From Mortierella sp. BCC40632 (lineage: Eukaryota; Mortierellomycota; Mortierellomycetes; Mortierellales; Mortierellaceae), in contig WAEK01000003.1 of the NCBI GenBank assembly GCA_011634665.1, forward strand, positions 1,272,501 through 1,336,500: a stretch of 64,000 nucleotides of DNA, given 5' to 3'. Positions within the stretch are counted from its first letter, which is position 1. Each line of letters opens with the position of its first letter. Made by a program: the position numbers and the translations under genes. The notes beneath the pieces are model-generated. The model ran no database searches, was not told the origin of the DNA, and saw nothing but the letters and a program-made list of their open reading frames with translations. Positions 1 to 10,704 of this stretch are shown piece by piece.

Positions 1-258
1 TCTCTCTCTTGCCCCATTTTTTTTTTCCTCTTTTTTTTCTTTCTGCATGGATCGACAGTGCTCTCATCTCGGTTCTGTCAGCCCGTCTCGCCCGCTCAAA
101 CACTATTCCTTCCGCAATTGAACCCAAAAGATCGGCGTCAAGAAGAGTGAAGAAAAAAGAAAAAAGAAAAAAAAAAAAGCCAGAGGAGGTATTTGATCAA
201 ATCATGTTTCTGACGATCCTCCCTTCCCTTTTTCTTTATTTTCTTTAACAACGAATAG
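1..258 (+). other. Upstream intron or leader of the Hsp110 gene (partial)
   Basis: These bases precede the acceptor ACGAATAG at 251-258 and carry pyrimidine-rich and purine-rich simple sequence. No reading frame here matches the expected Hsp110 N terminus, so it is probably intron sequence cut by the window edge, or a 5' leader. Confidence 0.5.
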
Positions 259-3033
259 GTATCGATATCGGAAACTTGCAATCCATTATCGCCGTGGCGA
301 GGAATCGTGGCATCGACGTCATTTGCAATGAAGTCTCGAATCGCTTTACTCCAGTAAGTGGGACTTTTTTTTTCTTCTTCTCTATCTTTCTCCCGAGGCC
401 ACCCGTTGGACGACAGCAAAGGACGAGAAGGGAGCAGAAAAGCGTGTGCGCGAAACATCGACCCTAAAAGAAAGAGAAAGGGGAGGGAGAAGGTCCTTCT
501 CTTCACTTTTTTTGCTCAAACCAAAAGAGAACGAGGCTCTTTGCTGTTTTGCATGCATGGCAAACTCTTCTCTTTTTTTCTCTCTCTCTCTCCTCCTTCC
601 CCTGCACTACATACCCTTCTTTCTTTTGTTTGTTTTGATTTGTTATCCTTCTTGCCCATGACTCCCCCTTCCCCTTTGACCCATGTGTCTGAAAATGCAT
701 CTCTGAGGATCCCGGACTAACAACTCGACGGGAATGGTCTTTTTCTTTTTCTTTCTTTTTCTTCTTTTTAGTCTCTGGTGGGATTCGGCCTCAAACAGCG
801 ATATCTCGGAGAAACTGCCAAGACTCAAGAGATCTCCAACTCAAAGAACACGGTCTCGTCACTAAAGCGCCTTCTCGGACGTACTTTTGCCGACACTGAA
901 GTCCAGGAGATTGAGAAGGAGTTCATCACTGTTCCCTTGGTCGACCTTCATGGCCAGCTCGGTGTCAAGGTCAACTACCTCGGTGAGGAGGCCACCTTCA
1001 CGACCGTCCAGATCTTTGCCATGTACTTGACCAAGGTCAAGGAGATTACCGCTATGGAGCTCAAGGGTCCTGTCTCGGACTGTGTCATTGCCGTTCCATC
1101 CTGGTTCACAGAAGTTCAGAGACGTGCGGCCCTCGATGCAGCAGAGATTGCCGGCTTGAACGTTCTTCGTCTCATCAACGACTCGACCGCCACCGCTCTC
1201 GGCTATGGTATCACCAAGACAGACTTGCCCGAGGACAAGGCCAAAAACGTGTGCTTTGTCGACATTGGTCACTCATCTTACACGGTTACGATTGTTTCCT
1301 ATATCAAGGGTCAGCTCACGGTCAAGGCCCGTACGTTTGATCGCCACTTTGGAGGACGCAACTTTGACCGATTGTTGGTCAACCACTTTGCGGACGAGTT
1401 CAAGACAAAGTACAAGATCGATGTCAAGTCGAACGCCAAGGCCATGATCCGTTTGACCACAGGATGTGAGAAGCTCAAGAAGATCCTGTCAGCCAATCCC
1501 CAGGCTCCCCTCAACATCGAGTCGATCATGGAGGACCGAGATGTGGCCTCGATGATGAAGCGCAGTGACTTTGAAGAGCTGGCCAAGGATTTGCTCACCC
1601 GTGTCGATGGTCCTCTCCAGCGTGCGCTCGATGATGCCGGCATGACGATCGATGACATTGACTCGGTCGAGATGATGGGAGGTTCGATCCGTATGCCTAT
1701 GCTCAAGGAGCGCGTCTCAAACTTTTTCAAGAAGGAGCTCTCTGCAACGTTGAACCAGGACGAGGCTGTCGCTCGAGGAGCCGCTCTTCAGTGTGCCATG
1801 TTGTCGCCCACCTTCAAGGTGCGTGAGTTCACTGTCCAGGATATTTCAAGCTACACGATCAAGATGACCTGGCAGCCAACACCCGAGGAGGACGAGACCG
1901 AGTTGGTGGTCTTTAACAAGAACCATTCGATCCCTTCGACCAAGATCCTCAGCTTTTACCGGTCTGCACCCTTTGATCTCGAAGCCCACTATGCAGAACC
2001 CCAGGAAATTCCCACGGGCATTAACCCCTGGATCGGTCGTTACTCGATCAAGAATGTCGTGCCTGATGCCAATGGAGAGCCATCCTTGGTCAAGGTCAAG
2101 GCTAGACTTAACATCCATGGTGTCTTGTCCATCGAGAATGCCTATGTGGTGGAGGAGGTGATCAAGGAGGAAGTGATTGAGACCCCCAAGCCCGAAGGTG
2201 AGGCAGCTGCTTCGGAGGCAGAGACTGCGACCGAGCCTCAGACACGCAAGGTCAAGAAGCAGATCAAGAAGGGAGACCTTTCTGTAGTTGGAGCTAACAG
2301 TGGACTGGACAGGAGCATTGTTGAAAGTCTCCGTGAGAAGGAGATGGAGATGATTGCCTCGGACAAGTTGGTGGTGGACACTGAGATGGCCAAGAACACA
2401 CTTGAGGAGTACATCTATGACATGCGTGCCAAGGTGGATGGAGGAGCTTACAAGGACTACATCGACCCTGCAGACAAGGAGAAGTTCATCAAGGACTTGC
2501 AGGATGCCGAGAACTGGTTGTATGAAGAGGGTGAGGAGACAACCAAGTCTGTGTACAATGCCAAGTTGAAGGATTTGCAAGTCATTGGTAACCCTGTGAT
2601 CCAACGTTACAGGGAATTTGAGGCTCGTCCAGGAGCAGCTCAGGAGTTGCGCGAGACCTTGAACCAGTTGATGGCCCGAGCAACGAGCTCGGAGGAGAAG
2701 TATGCTCATATCCCTATGGAGGATAAGAAGCCTATTGTTGAAAAGTGCTCCAAGGCCTTGTCCTGGATCGAGAACAAGTTGGATGTTCAGTCGATGCAAA
2801 AGAAGTACCAGCCTCCTGTGGTGACGGTGGCCGAGATCAACAAGGAGAAGGACAACCTTGTGTACTTTGCTACGCCTATCCTTAACAGGCCCAAGCCTAC
2901 TGTTGTGGTGGAGCCTGAAGCTACTGGATCTGGTTCGAACACGCCTGGTTCGCCTGGTTCGCAAAAGGACAAGGCTCCCAAGACTGAGCCCGAGACCAAG
3001 CACGATGATTCCAAGGATATGGACATCGATTAA
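259..3033 (+). CDS. SSE1: Hsp110/Sse1-family heat shock protein (5' partial)
   Basis: Nucleotide-exchange factor and holdase for cytosolic Hsp70 in the known family. Two exons are visible: 259-353 and 772-3033, joined in phase 0 across a 418-bp intron (GTAAGT...TTTTTAG). The first residues (usually M-S-V-V-G) lie on an exon that I cannot find in bases 1-258, so it is probably upstream of the window. Exon 259-353 gives the ATPase start (GIDIGN, then [10 protein letters not shown] and NEVSNR), and the next exon continues with SLVGFG and RYLGET. Further Hsp70-type motifs are GHSSYT, GGRNFD and the KLKKILSAN helix. The substrate domain is followed by an acidic linker and a helical domain ([21 protein letters not shown]). 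The protein ends DMDID, the usual Hsp110 tail. About 786 residues are visible, somewhat longer than yeast Sse1 (693). It is Hsp110 rather than Hsp70 because of the extended C-terminal half and the missing EEVD end. Hsp110 genes are usually heat-induced, but the promoter is off-window. Confidence 0.95.
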
Positions 3034-3313
3034 GAAAAAAAAGAAAGGTGGAAAGTCGGTTTTTTTTTTTTTCTTTCTTTTTTTTTTTTTTTTTCTTATA
3101 GTTTTTCTGCATACCAAGACACGGCCACCACGAACTACCATCTGCTATTAGTCATTTTGCCATAGTCATATCAATCCAATCCATAAACAGCCTGTCTTTA
3201 CGTTTCCCCAAGCTTGCGAGTGCAAGTGTTGCGTTGCCCTTAACGGACTTTGGGACGTTCTCCAAGGGATCTCTTTTTTACCTTTTTATCAGACTATGTG
3301 TTGAAGAGCTGAG

Positions 3314-3344
<31 letters not shown>

Positions 3345-3383
3345 GTCCTTCGTATTTCTTCCTTGTTCACACACTTTATTGCC
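3034..3383. other. Intergenic, Hsp110 to PSMG4
   Basis: Tandem spacing between two plus-strand genes. It holds T-rich tracts at 3060-3098 and about 28 T at 3316-3344, just before the PSMG4 start. No gene seen. Confidence 0.6.
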
Positions 3384-4199
3384 ATGTCGACCTCCGCTGC
3401 ATCTCCATCGACCGAGTCTTCCACCAAAAGGCAACCTCAGATTCGGATTCATCAAAAACAATTCCTCTTTATGGATCGTCATCCAGTTTCGATCCAAGTC
3501 ACTGAGATGGACCGGTCTGACTGGGTCTGGATTTCTTCCAACGCCTCGGTGGCCATGCTTCAGACTACTTCGGACGCTCAATTACAATCCTCCATGAACC
3601 CTACGGCAGGGTCGGGAGCTTTTGGAGACTTGGCCGTGGCCATGCCCCCTACGGGTGCCGGAAATGCACGCGTAAGGACAAAATAAGAGAGAGGGAGAGA
3701 AAGGGAGAGAGGAGAGTACCTCTTGAAGGAAAAGTGAATGTGTGTGTATGTGTGTGTATGCGTGTGGAGAGAGAGAGAGAAAGCGAGAGAAACGACGCGC
3801 GCTTTTTTTTTTTTTTTACTAAATTGTTTCTTTGTCTCTCCATCACCTTTCTCTCAAACTTTCTCAAGTCGGCTGTATCATCACTTCTTCTTGGTAGCCC
3901 ATTAGACGACACAGCCGCCAACATGGCTCGTCGACTTGGTAAAAAAAAAAAAAAAAATGAAGGCCTTCTTTCTTATCCTTTGTCCCACCTTCCCTCTCTC
4001 TCTTCTTCTCCAAGTTGAAAGTCCTGACCTCTTCCCTTTTTCATTTTCATTTTCATTCTTTATAGCTACTCGGTTCAAGATCCAGTTCCTGATCAACCTC
4101 GACGTCCCAACCAACGCAGACAACTCTTTATTGCTCGCCTTTTCAGAACGGAAACTAATCGACATGCTCCAATCCATTCACGGCACCGTATCAGCTTGA
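3384..4199 (+). CDS. PSMG4: Proteasome assembly chaperone 4 (PAC4/PSMG4 family)
   Basis: Small chaperone that in known systems pairs with PAC3 to guide assembly of the 20S proteasome alpha ring. Three exons, 3384-3671, 3869-3938 and 4066-4199, give 164 aa. The reading phase carries through both junctions: C-terminal GAGNAR to SAVSSLLLG, then RL-A-TRF across the second. Diagnostic family features are the LAVAM strand, the SSLLLG...DDTAANMARRLG segment (compare SLLGDTSDTTSTGLAQRLA in human PAC4, known from the family), then RFKIQFLINLDV and a final helix. The N-terminal 45 residues are serine/threonine-rich and not conserved. The start at 3384 is the first ATG after a long T tract. A candidate polyadenylation signal AATAAA lies at 4235-4240. 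Length is a little above human PAC4 (123 aa) because of the N-terminal extension and an insert before LAVAM. Confidence 0.82.
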
Positions 4200-4429
4200 A
4201 ATGTATATTTATCTTTATATGAAAAGAATGAAAAAATAAACATCGCTTTACTTCAAGGACAAAAAGGATCTGCTATTTCAATAATTTGCTCCGCACCTTG
4301 CATTGTCCTTTGGGACAAAAGAATAGAGAAAGAGATGCTATATGCAGGTCTACTATCTCATCTAGACTAAGAAATAAATAAATAGTGCCCAAAGGTAGGC
4401 TGATTTAATTATTTACAGGGCCATTTCTC

Positions 4430-4464
<35 letters not shown>

Positions 4465-4788
4465 TCAACTCTTTTCTTGATTTTTTTTTCCTCCTGTATC
4501 TTTCACATCCCCCTTCCCATTATTCTCTTCCTATGCATATTGGCAGAATCAAAGTACAGGAAGAGGGGGGATAATGATAATGGTAAATGATGAAGAAAAG
4601 GATAACTAGAACCCCTTCTCCTCCAGTAATTTAAAAGTTGTACAAAAAAAAAAAAAAAAAGAGAGAGAGAGAGAGTTTAGAGAGAAATGGCAACAACAAA
4701 CAAAAAATGTGCAAACAAGAAACTCAAACGATAATAAAGAGAAGAAAGAGATACAAAGAATAAAAAAAGAAAAAACGACAACAATAAA

Positions 4789-4824
<36 letters not shown>

Positions 4825-4935
4825 AGGAAAGAAAGAAAGAAAGAAAAGAACAGAGGAAAAAATAGAAAAATAGAAAAAGAAAAAGAAACAAAGCAAAAAG
4901 AAACCCCTTCTCCATAGATATCAAATCTCCCAATA
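4200..4935. other. Convergent 3' intergenic region, PSMG4 / SPT20
   Basis: Both flanking genes end here. It contains about 30 T at 4433-4463, an A run plus (GA)n at 4643-4677, and a (GAAA)n/(GAAG) array at about 4788-4845. No gene seen. Confidence 0.6.
4235..4240 (+). terminator. Candidate polyadenylation signal of PSMG4
   Basis: AATAAA lies 36 bases after the PSMG4 stop codon, in A/T-rich DNA. Position and sequence fit a cleavage/polyadenylation signal; this is not proven. Confidence 0.4.
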
Positions 4936-5104
4936 TTACGAGGTACCATCTCCACCATTTAGATTGTTCGAATCCGTCATGTTCACATCATTCCCATCCC
5001 CACCACCGGTGTTCGCTCCTCCAAGTCCTTGCATCATTCCCACCGCTTGTGCTGTCTGGGCAGCCAGCAACGAAGAGGTCGATTGCATATTAAGCTGATG
5101 TTGC

Positions 5105-5135
<31 letters not shown>

Positions 5136-8100
5136 GCTGCTGCTGCTGCTGTTGCAGCAACTGTTGTTGTTGGAATTGCATCATCATCAAGTGGGCATTG
5201 GTCAGTTGTGGACTCTGCATCATACCCGCATTCATACCCGCTGGTGCTTGTCCTGGCTGCTGTTGCTGCTGCAAAGATTGCCGCTGCTGCCGGGGCGATT
5301 GCATGGCCATTCTTGGGGATTGAAGTCTAGGAGACTGCATAATCGGGGACTGGAGCTGTGGTCCCGCTCCTCCTCCCCCAATCTGCTGTTGCTGTGCTTG
5401 CGCTTGTGCATGAGCTTGTGCCTGTGCCTGTGCTTGTGCTTGTGCTTGTGCTTGTGCCTGTACTTGTTGTTGCATCTGCAATTGCATCAACTGTTGCTGC
5501 TGTTGCTGCTGCTGCTGCTGTTGTTGTTGTTGGGCTTGTTGTTGTTGTGCCAAGATGGCATTCTTGCGCGTTTGCATTTGAATCTGTTGTAGTTGCAACA
5601 TCGTGAGCGTTTTACCATTGGGCAGTCGATAAAGTTGCTCGCCTTGTGGCCCAAACACAATGGAAACACCTCCTGGTAGTTGACCCATTATCATCTGGGA
5701 TGTGGCTGGCCCAACAGACGTGGCTACTCCTCCCATCGCGCCTGCTCCTGCTCCTGCAGCAGCTCCTGCCGCTGTAGTCGCTGCCGCTGTCGCCGCAGTC
5801 ATGGCTGCCCCTGTTATTCCTCCCATGGCGGTTGCAGAAACAGCTGGCTGAACACCTGTGGCTCCTGTAGTGACACCAGCAGTTGCTGAATTTGCACCAG
5901 CGCTCGCTACCCCAGCAGGGTTATTCAAATGTCCATTCAAAAGTCCAGAAGCTCCACCCATTGCTGCTGCTGCTGCTGCTGCAGGATTGACGCCAGCTGT
6001 TGTTGTAACTGGTACACCTCCAGGCATCATGGCACCACGGCCCAAACCTGCACCAAGGCCCACGATTCCTCCTGCGGCGCCTGCATTGTTGGGTAACATC
6101 ATGCCCACGCCACGTCCACGGCCCATGCCCAACTTCATGGCTGCCATGTTGTTCATCGCTGCTGCTGCCGCTGCTGCCGCCGCCGCCGCTGCTCCTGCGG
6201 TTCCTGGCAGGGTCAAGTTCATCGCGCCTGCATTATTGTTCAACATAGTGGCCGCTGTTGTGGCCGCCGTCATGTTTCCGGTATTGACATTGCTGACATT
6301 GGCAATATTGACAGCGTTGGCCGCGTTGGCGTTGGCGGCTCCAGTTGCCGTTGCATTCGAGGTAGCTGCTGCGGCAGCGGCCGCTGCTGCGGCAGTGCCT
6401 GCAAGGTTGGCATTCATATTCAATCCTGGAGCAGCTCCCGTCGCTGCGGCCGCTGGGTTGACGGCATTCGCCGCTGTACGGTTGATGTTCATGGCTTGCT
6501 GAACACCCTGTTGAGCAGCCTGCTGTTGACTCGGCTGAGCCTGGAGTCTAGAAATGACCTCTTGCATTGTTTCCGTAGTTATTCCAGCTCGCTGCAGCAT
6601 GTCAAGCAGTGCCGACTGTTGCTTCATGTGATAGGTGATCTGCTGTTGAAGCACCATCGTCTGTTGTTGAGTCTGCTGCTGAAATTTGTGAATTGCTTCC
6701 ATTGTCACGCCATTCTGTGGATTGCTTGCAAACTGCCTCACTCGAGCCAAATTTTGCTGGTGGTTCTGTCGCACCATGTTCAGCTGACTATGATAATGCT
6801 GGATCTGTTGCTGGAGAACCATCACGGACTGAATAGCCGTCTGATGCTGGATCGTAATATTGGGCAAAACTGGGGTGCTACTAGCAGCGTTGTTGGCCAC
6901 GGCGGTACCTGCAGCCGCTGGGGCGGCTGTTGCAGTCGTGTTTGCTACATTGATAGTATTTCCTGCTGCTACAAGACCGACACTCGCTGCGGGTCCAGAT
7001 GTAGAAATGTTTGTTCCGACATTTTGGATACCTCCAGCACCGGCAGTAGCCACATTAGGGTTCGTTATAGCAGATGAAACACTCATTCCTGGCATAGTCA
7101 CACCTGTGCCGCCCACCTGGTTTGCATTATTGGCTCCAGAGGTCGCTGCTGCCGCTGCCGCTGCCACCGCCGCTGCTGCCATCGCTGCCTGACCCGCAAC
7201 AAGATGGGCGCCACTCACCATAGGTGAACCCATTGCGCCCGAGACAGGCGTGGCTCCGACGACAACATTGGCAGGTGCTTGGATAGGTGATGTAAACTGA
7301 GGTGCTGGCTTTGGAGAGTGGGCTGCTGCACTTGAGATGGATGCTGCCCTCATCACAGGGGTACTGACATTTGCCTGAATAGGGCTTGCCAACACGTTCT
7401 GATGGACTTGTGGCTGTGGCTGTTGAGCCTGGAGTTGCTGCGATTGCTGTGGAAGCTGCTGAGGAAGTTGTTGCGGTTGCATTTGAGGAGTCTGTTGACC
7501 CGGTAGCGGCTGCTGTGGTTGCTGCTGCTGTTGTCCAGCCTGTGCCTGGCTCTGTTGCAGCTGATTCTGTTGCAGCTGCTTCTTTTGCATCAATATTCTT
7601 GCTTGGTGAAAGCCCTTGATATTATTGAACTGCGCTGCGGAAATGCCACCGGCTGCCAAAATCTGTAGCTGTTGTTGTGTAAGCTGCGGCTGGATAAACA
7701 TGCCGATGCTAGACATTTGATTCGCCATGGCTAAGGATGCATCTAAGAAAAAAGAGAAGTCAAAGGCTTAGTCTCAATGAACTCTAACAATGTAATCCCA
7801 AATAGGTCTGTACCTGGATTAAAAAAAAAAAAAAAAAAGACCTACTGGCAAGCAGCGCGTTCAACGACGTATTGGGTGTGCTATTGTTTCGGCTTGAAGC
7901 CATCACCTGCTGTTGACTCCTCTGGAAGTTGGCAACAATCGCCTAAAATGACAATGGTCATAAAAATGATACCCAACAACAACATGATAATAATATAAAA
8001 GTGTTTCGTTAGATTTTGAACCCCTCAAGAACATGGTCATGGCTTTGTTCAATAGAAACAAAAGAAAGAGCCGTTGCATACCTTGAGGTACTCCAACTGC

Positions 8101-8913
8101 TGTTGTGGAGTGACTTGCAGGCCTCCCGTCGTACCCACAGTCTGCATAGGATTCATGCCTGCTCCAGCACCTGCTGCTGCCGCCGCTGCTGCTGCTGCGG
8201 TGGCAGCAGTAATGGCAGGATTCATATTAGGCGACATCATTCCTGCTCCTGCAGCACCGGCTCCTACGCCCGCAAGGTTAACGTTATTTGCGCCACCGGT
8301 ATTGGTTGTAGTAACATTGCCAGTGTTTGCATTCGCGTTCACGCCACTTCCAGCCATTACAACATTCTGATCACCTGCTCCAGCACCACCAACGCCGCCA
8401 TTGGCAAGCCCACTCGGTGCCAGCGCCGGGGATTGTTGACCAATTTTGTTTTGTTGCTGCTGTTGTTGTTGTGCTTGCTGTTGCGCCTGTTGTTGCGCCT
8501 GTTGTTGTGCCTGTTGTTGTGCCTGTTGTGCCTGTTGTTGTGCCTGTTGCGCCTGTTGTTGCGCCTGCTGCTGTTGCTGCTGTTGCTGCACCTGGACAGC
8601 CTGTTGCGCGTTGAGGCGCTGCTGCATCTGGTGCTGAAGCATCAGCTGTTGAGCGTTCATAAGCTGAGCTTGTTGCTGACCTAGCTGCGGTTGCTGTCCC
8701 TGTGGAACTTGTAGACCTAGTTGTGGATGCGCCTGCTGTTGTCCCAACATTCCAGGCATTCTCTGCTGCAGTGCCTGTGGTTGTGCCTGTGGTTGCTGTT
8801 GCACCTGTGGCTGCTGAGGCTGCTGCTGTTGTGGTTGCTGCGGGGTCTGCTGCGGGGTCTGCTGCTGGGTCTGCTGCTGGGTCTGCTGCTGGGTCTGCTG
8901 CGGGGTCTGCTGC

Positions 8914-8945
<32 letters not shown>

Positions 8946-10669
8946 TTGCTGCTGCTGTTGCTGCTGCTGCTGTTGCTGCTGCTGTTGCTGCTGCTGCTGC
9001 AATTGTGCCTGAACCATGGTTGGAGTTCCAACGGTAGCTGCTCCGCCTGTCAATGCATTGTTGGATATCGTACGTTGCATTGCTAGTGGTGATCCCAACA
9101 TATTGGCACTGTTGTGTACAGCAGTAGGTTGATTTGCTGCAGCAGCAGATGAGATTGCGCCAGTCATTGAAAGAGTGGCACCAGCACCTGCGGCAGCTGC
9201 AGCGGCGGCAACAGTGCCTGTAGCGAGTCCCAGATGCATTTGGTTGCTTGGTTGCGGTGACTGGAGCTGTGGAGGTTGCTGTGCCGTCTGCTGTGCCGCC
9301 TGGGGTTGTTGTGGCTGCTGCTGCTGTTGTTGTTGTTGCTGCTGTTGCTGCTGCTCCTGTTGTTGCTGAATCATCAATGCTTGGCGAGTGAGTTCCTGGT
9401 GCCTTAAATTGAAAAGCTGGGTCTGATGAGGAGTCAATTGACCGCCTTGCGTCTGTTGTACTTGTTGTATCTGCAGTCCCAACTGCTGCATCTGGAACAT
9501 GACTGCTTGAAGCTGTCCAGAGAGTGCTCCCTGGGGTTGCTGTCCTTGGGCCTGAAGGCCTTGAGGTACTTGCGGCTGCTGTTGCTGCTGTTGCTGCTGT
9601 TGCTGCTGCTGCTGATGAAGTCTGAGCTGCTGCTGTTGTTGTTGAAGACGGAGCTGTTGCTGCCTTTGCTGGAAGGCCAGCTGCTGCTGAAGCACTTGCT
9701 CCTGCTGGCGTCTGATGAGCAGGGCCTGTTGCACCTGTACCTGTTGCTGTGCTTGCTGTGCCTGAACCTGTTGCTGCAGACGAAGCTGGTCCGGTGGGAA
9801 AGGTTGCTGAGTAGCTGGCTGCTGTGGCGTCTGCGCTGGTTGTTGAGGCTGCTGGACTTGTACTGGCATCGGTTGCTGTTGGGGTTGTGGGGGAATTAGC
9901 TGCTGAGTATTGGGTTGGGCAAGTTGTGGCTGTGGCGGCTGCTGTGGCGGCTGTGGGGCCATAGCAGGCTGTGCCTGGGCCGGAAGCGTTGGGATCTGTT
10001 GTGGTTGTGGTGTGAGTGGTTGCGGTGGGAGGGGCACCGTACCCATCTGGGGTGTCTGTGGCACGGGGGTATAACGTACGGATTGCGTTGGTGTAGCACT
10101 TCCACTGTTGGCATTTGTGTTGGTATTTGAGGATGCTGGGACAGGCGTCGCATTAGTGCTGGTATTCGCGACCGCAGTAGTAACAGTCGGATTAGTGGCG
10201 GTGGCGGTGGTGGCAGTGGCAGTGGCAGTAACAACAGGGACCTGGGCAGCAGCGTTAGAGCGAGCATTATTTGTCGATGTTGGGGTTGTGTCGCTTATAA
10301 GGGAGCTTGGAGAGAAATACATTGTCTTTAGGCTCTGAACATATGCGTCTGCGCATTGTTCTAGACCGAGGTGGAACCTGATGGGAAGGGACGAATGTTA
10401 TCAGACATTAGGAACAGGTCGATGCACAAAAGAGAAGAGGAAAAACGAGCCGTGTTGTGTGAATCGTAAGGTAGAACGTACTTTTGAATGCCGCCATTGG
10501 CTGCTGAATCCAGAGCAGTTCCATAGCGCATCACGCCTTCAAATGAACTATCCTGACACTGCAAGATATTGAACATGTAATACATCTTGTCTATGATTCG
10601 AAATGAGATAATGGAAAGGAGCATCAGTATTCCTGAGCACAAACAACAGTCAAACTTTCAAACTCCAGA

Positions 10670-10704
<35 letters not shown>

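Noticed and set aside
1846..3141. 431-codon minus-strand frame antisense to the Hsp110 gene
   Set aside because: It mirrors the well-supported Hsp110 exon and arises from its codon bias; its protein has no recognisable domain.
5858..6502. Long Ala/Pro-rich plus-strand frame, and similar frames at 5029-5592 and 8016-9086
   Set aside because: They are complements of the polyA/polyQ coding repeats of SPT20 exons.
4936..7742. Last SPT20 exon as a separate gene starting at the ATG at 7728
   Set aside because: Acceptor TTCTTAG at 7743 and the upstream exon 7846-7942 restore an Asn codon in phase, and the sequence style is continuous with exon 10.
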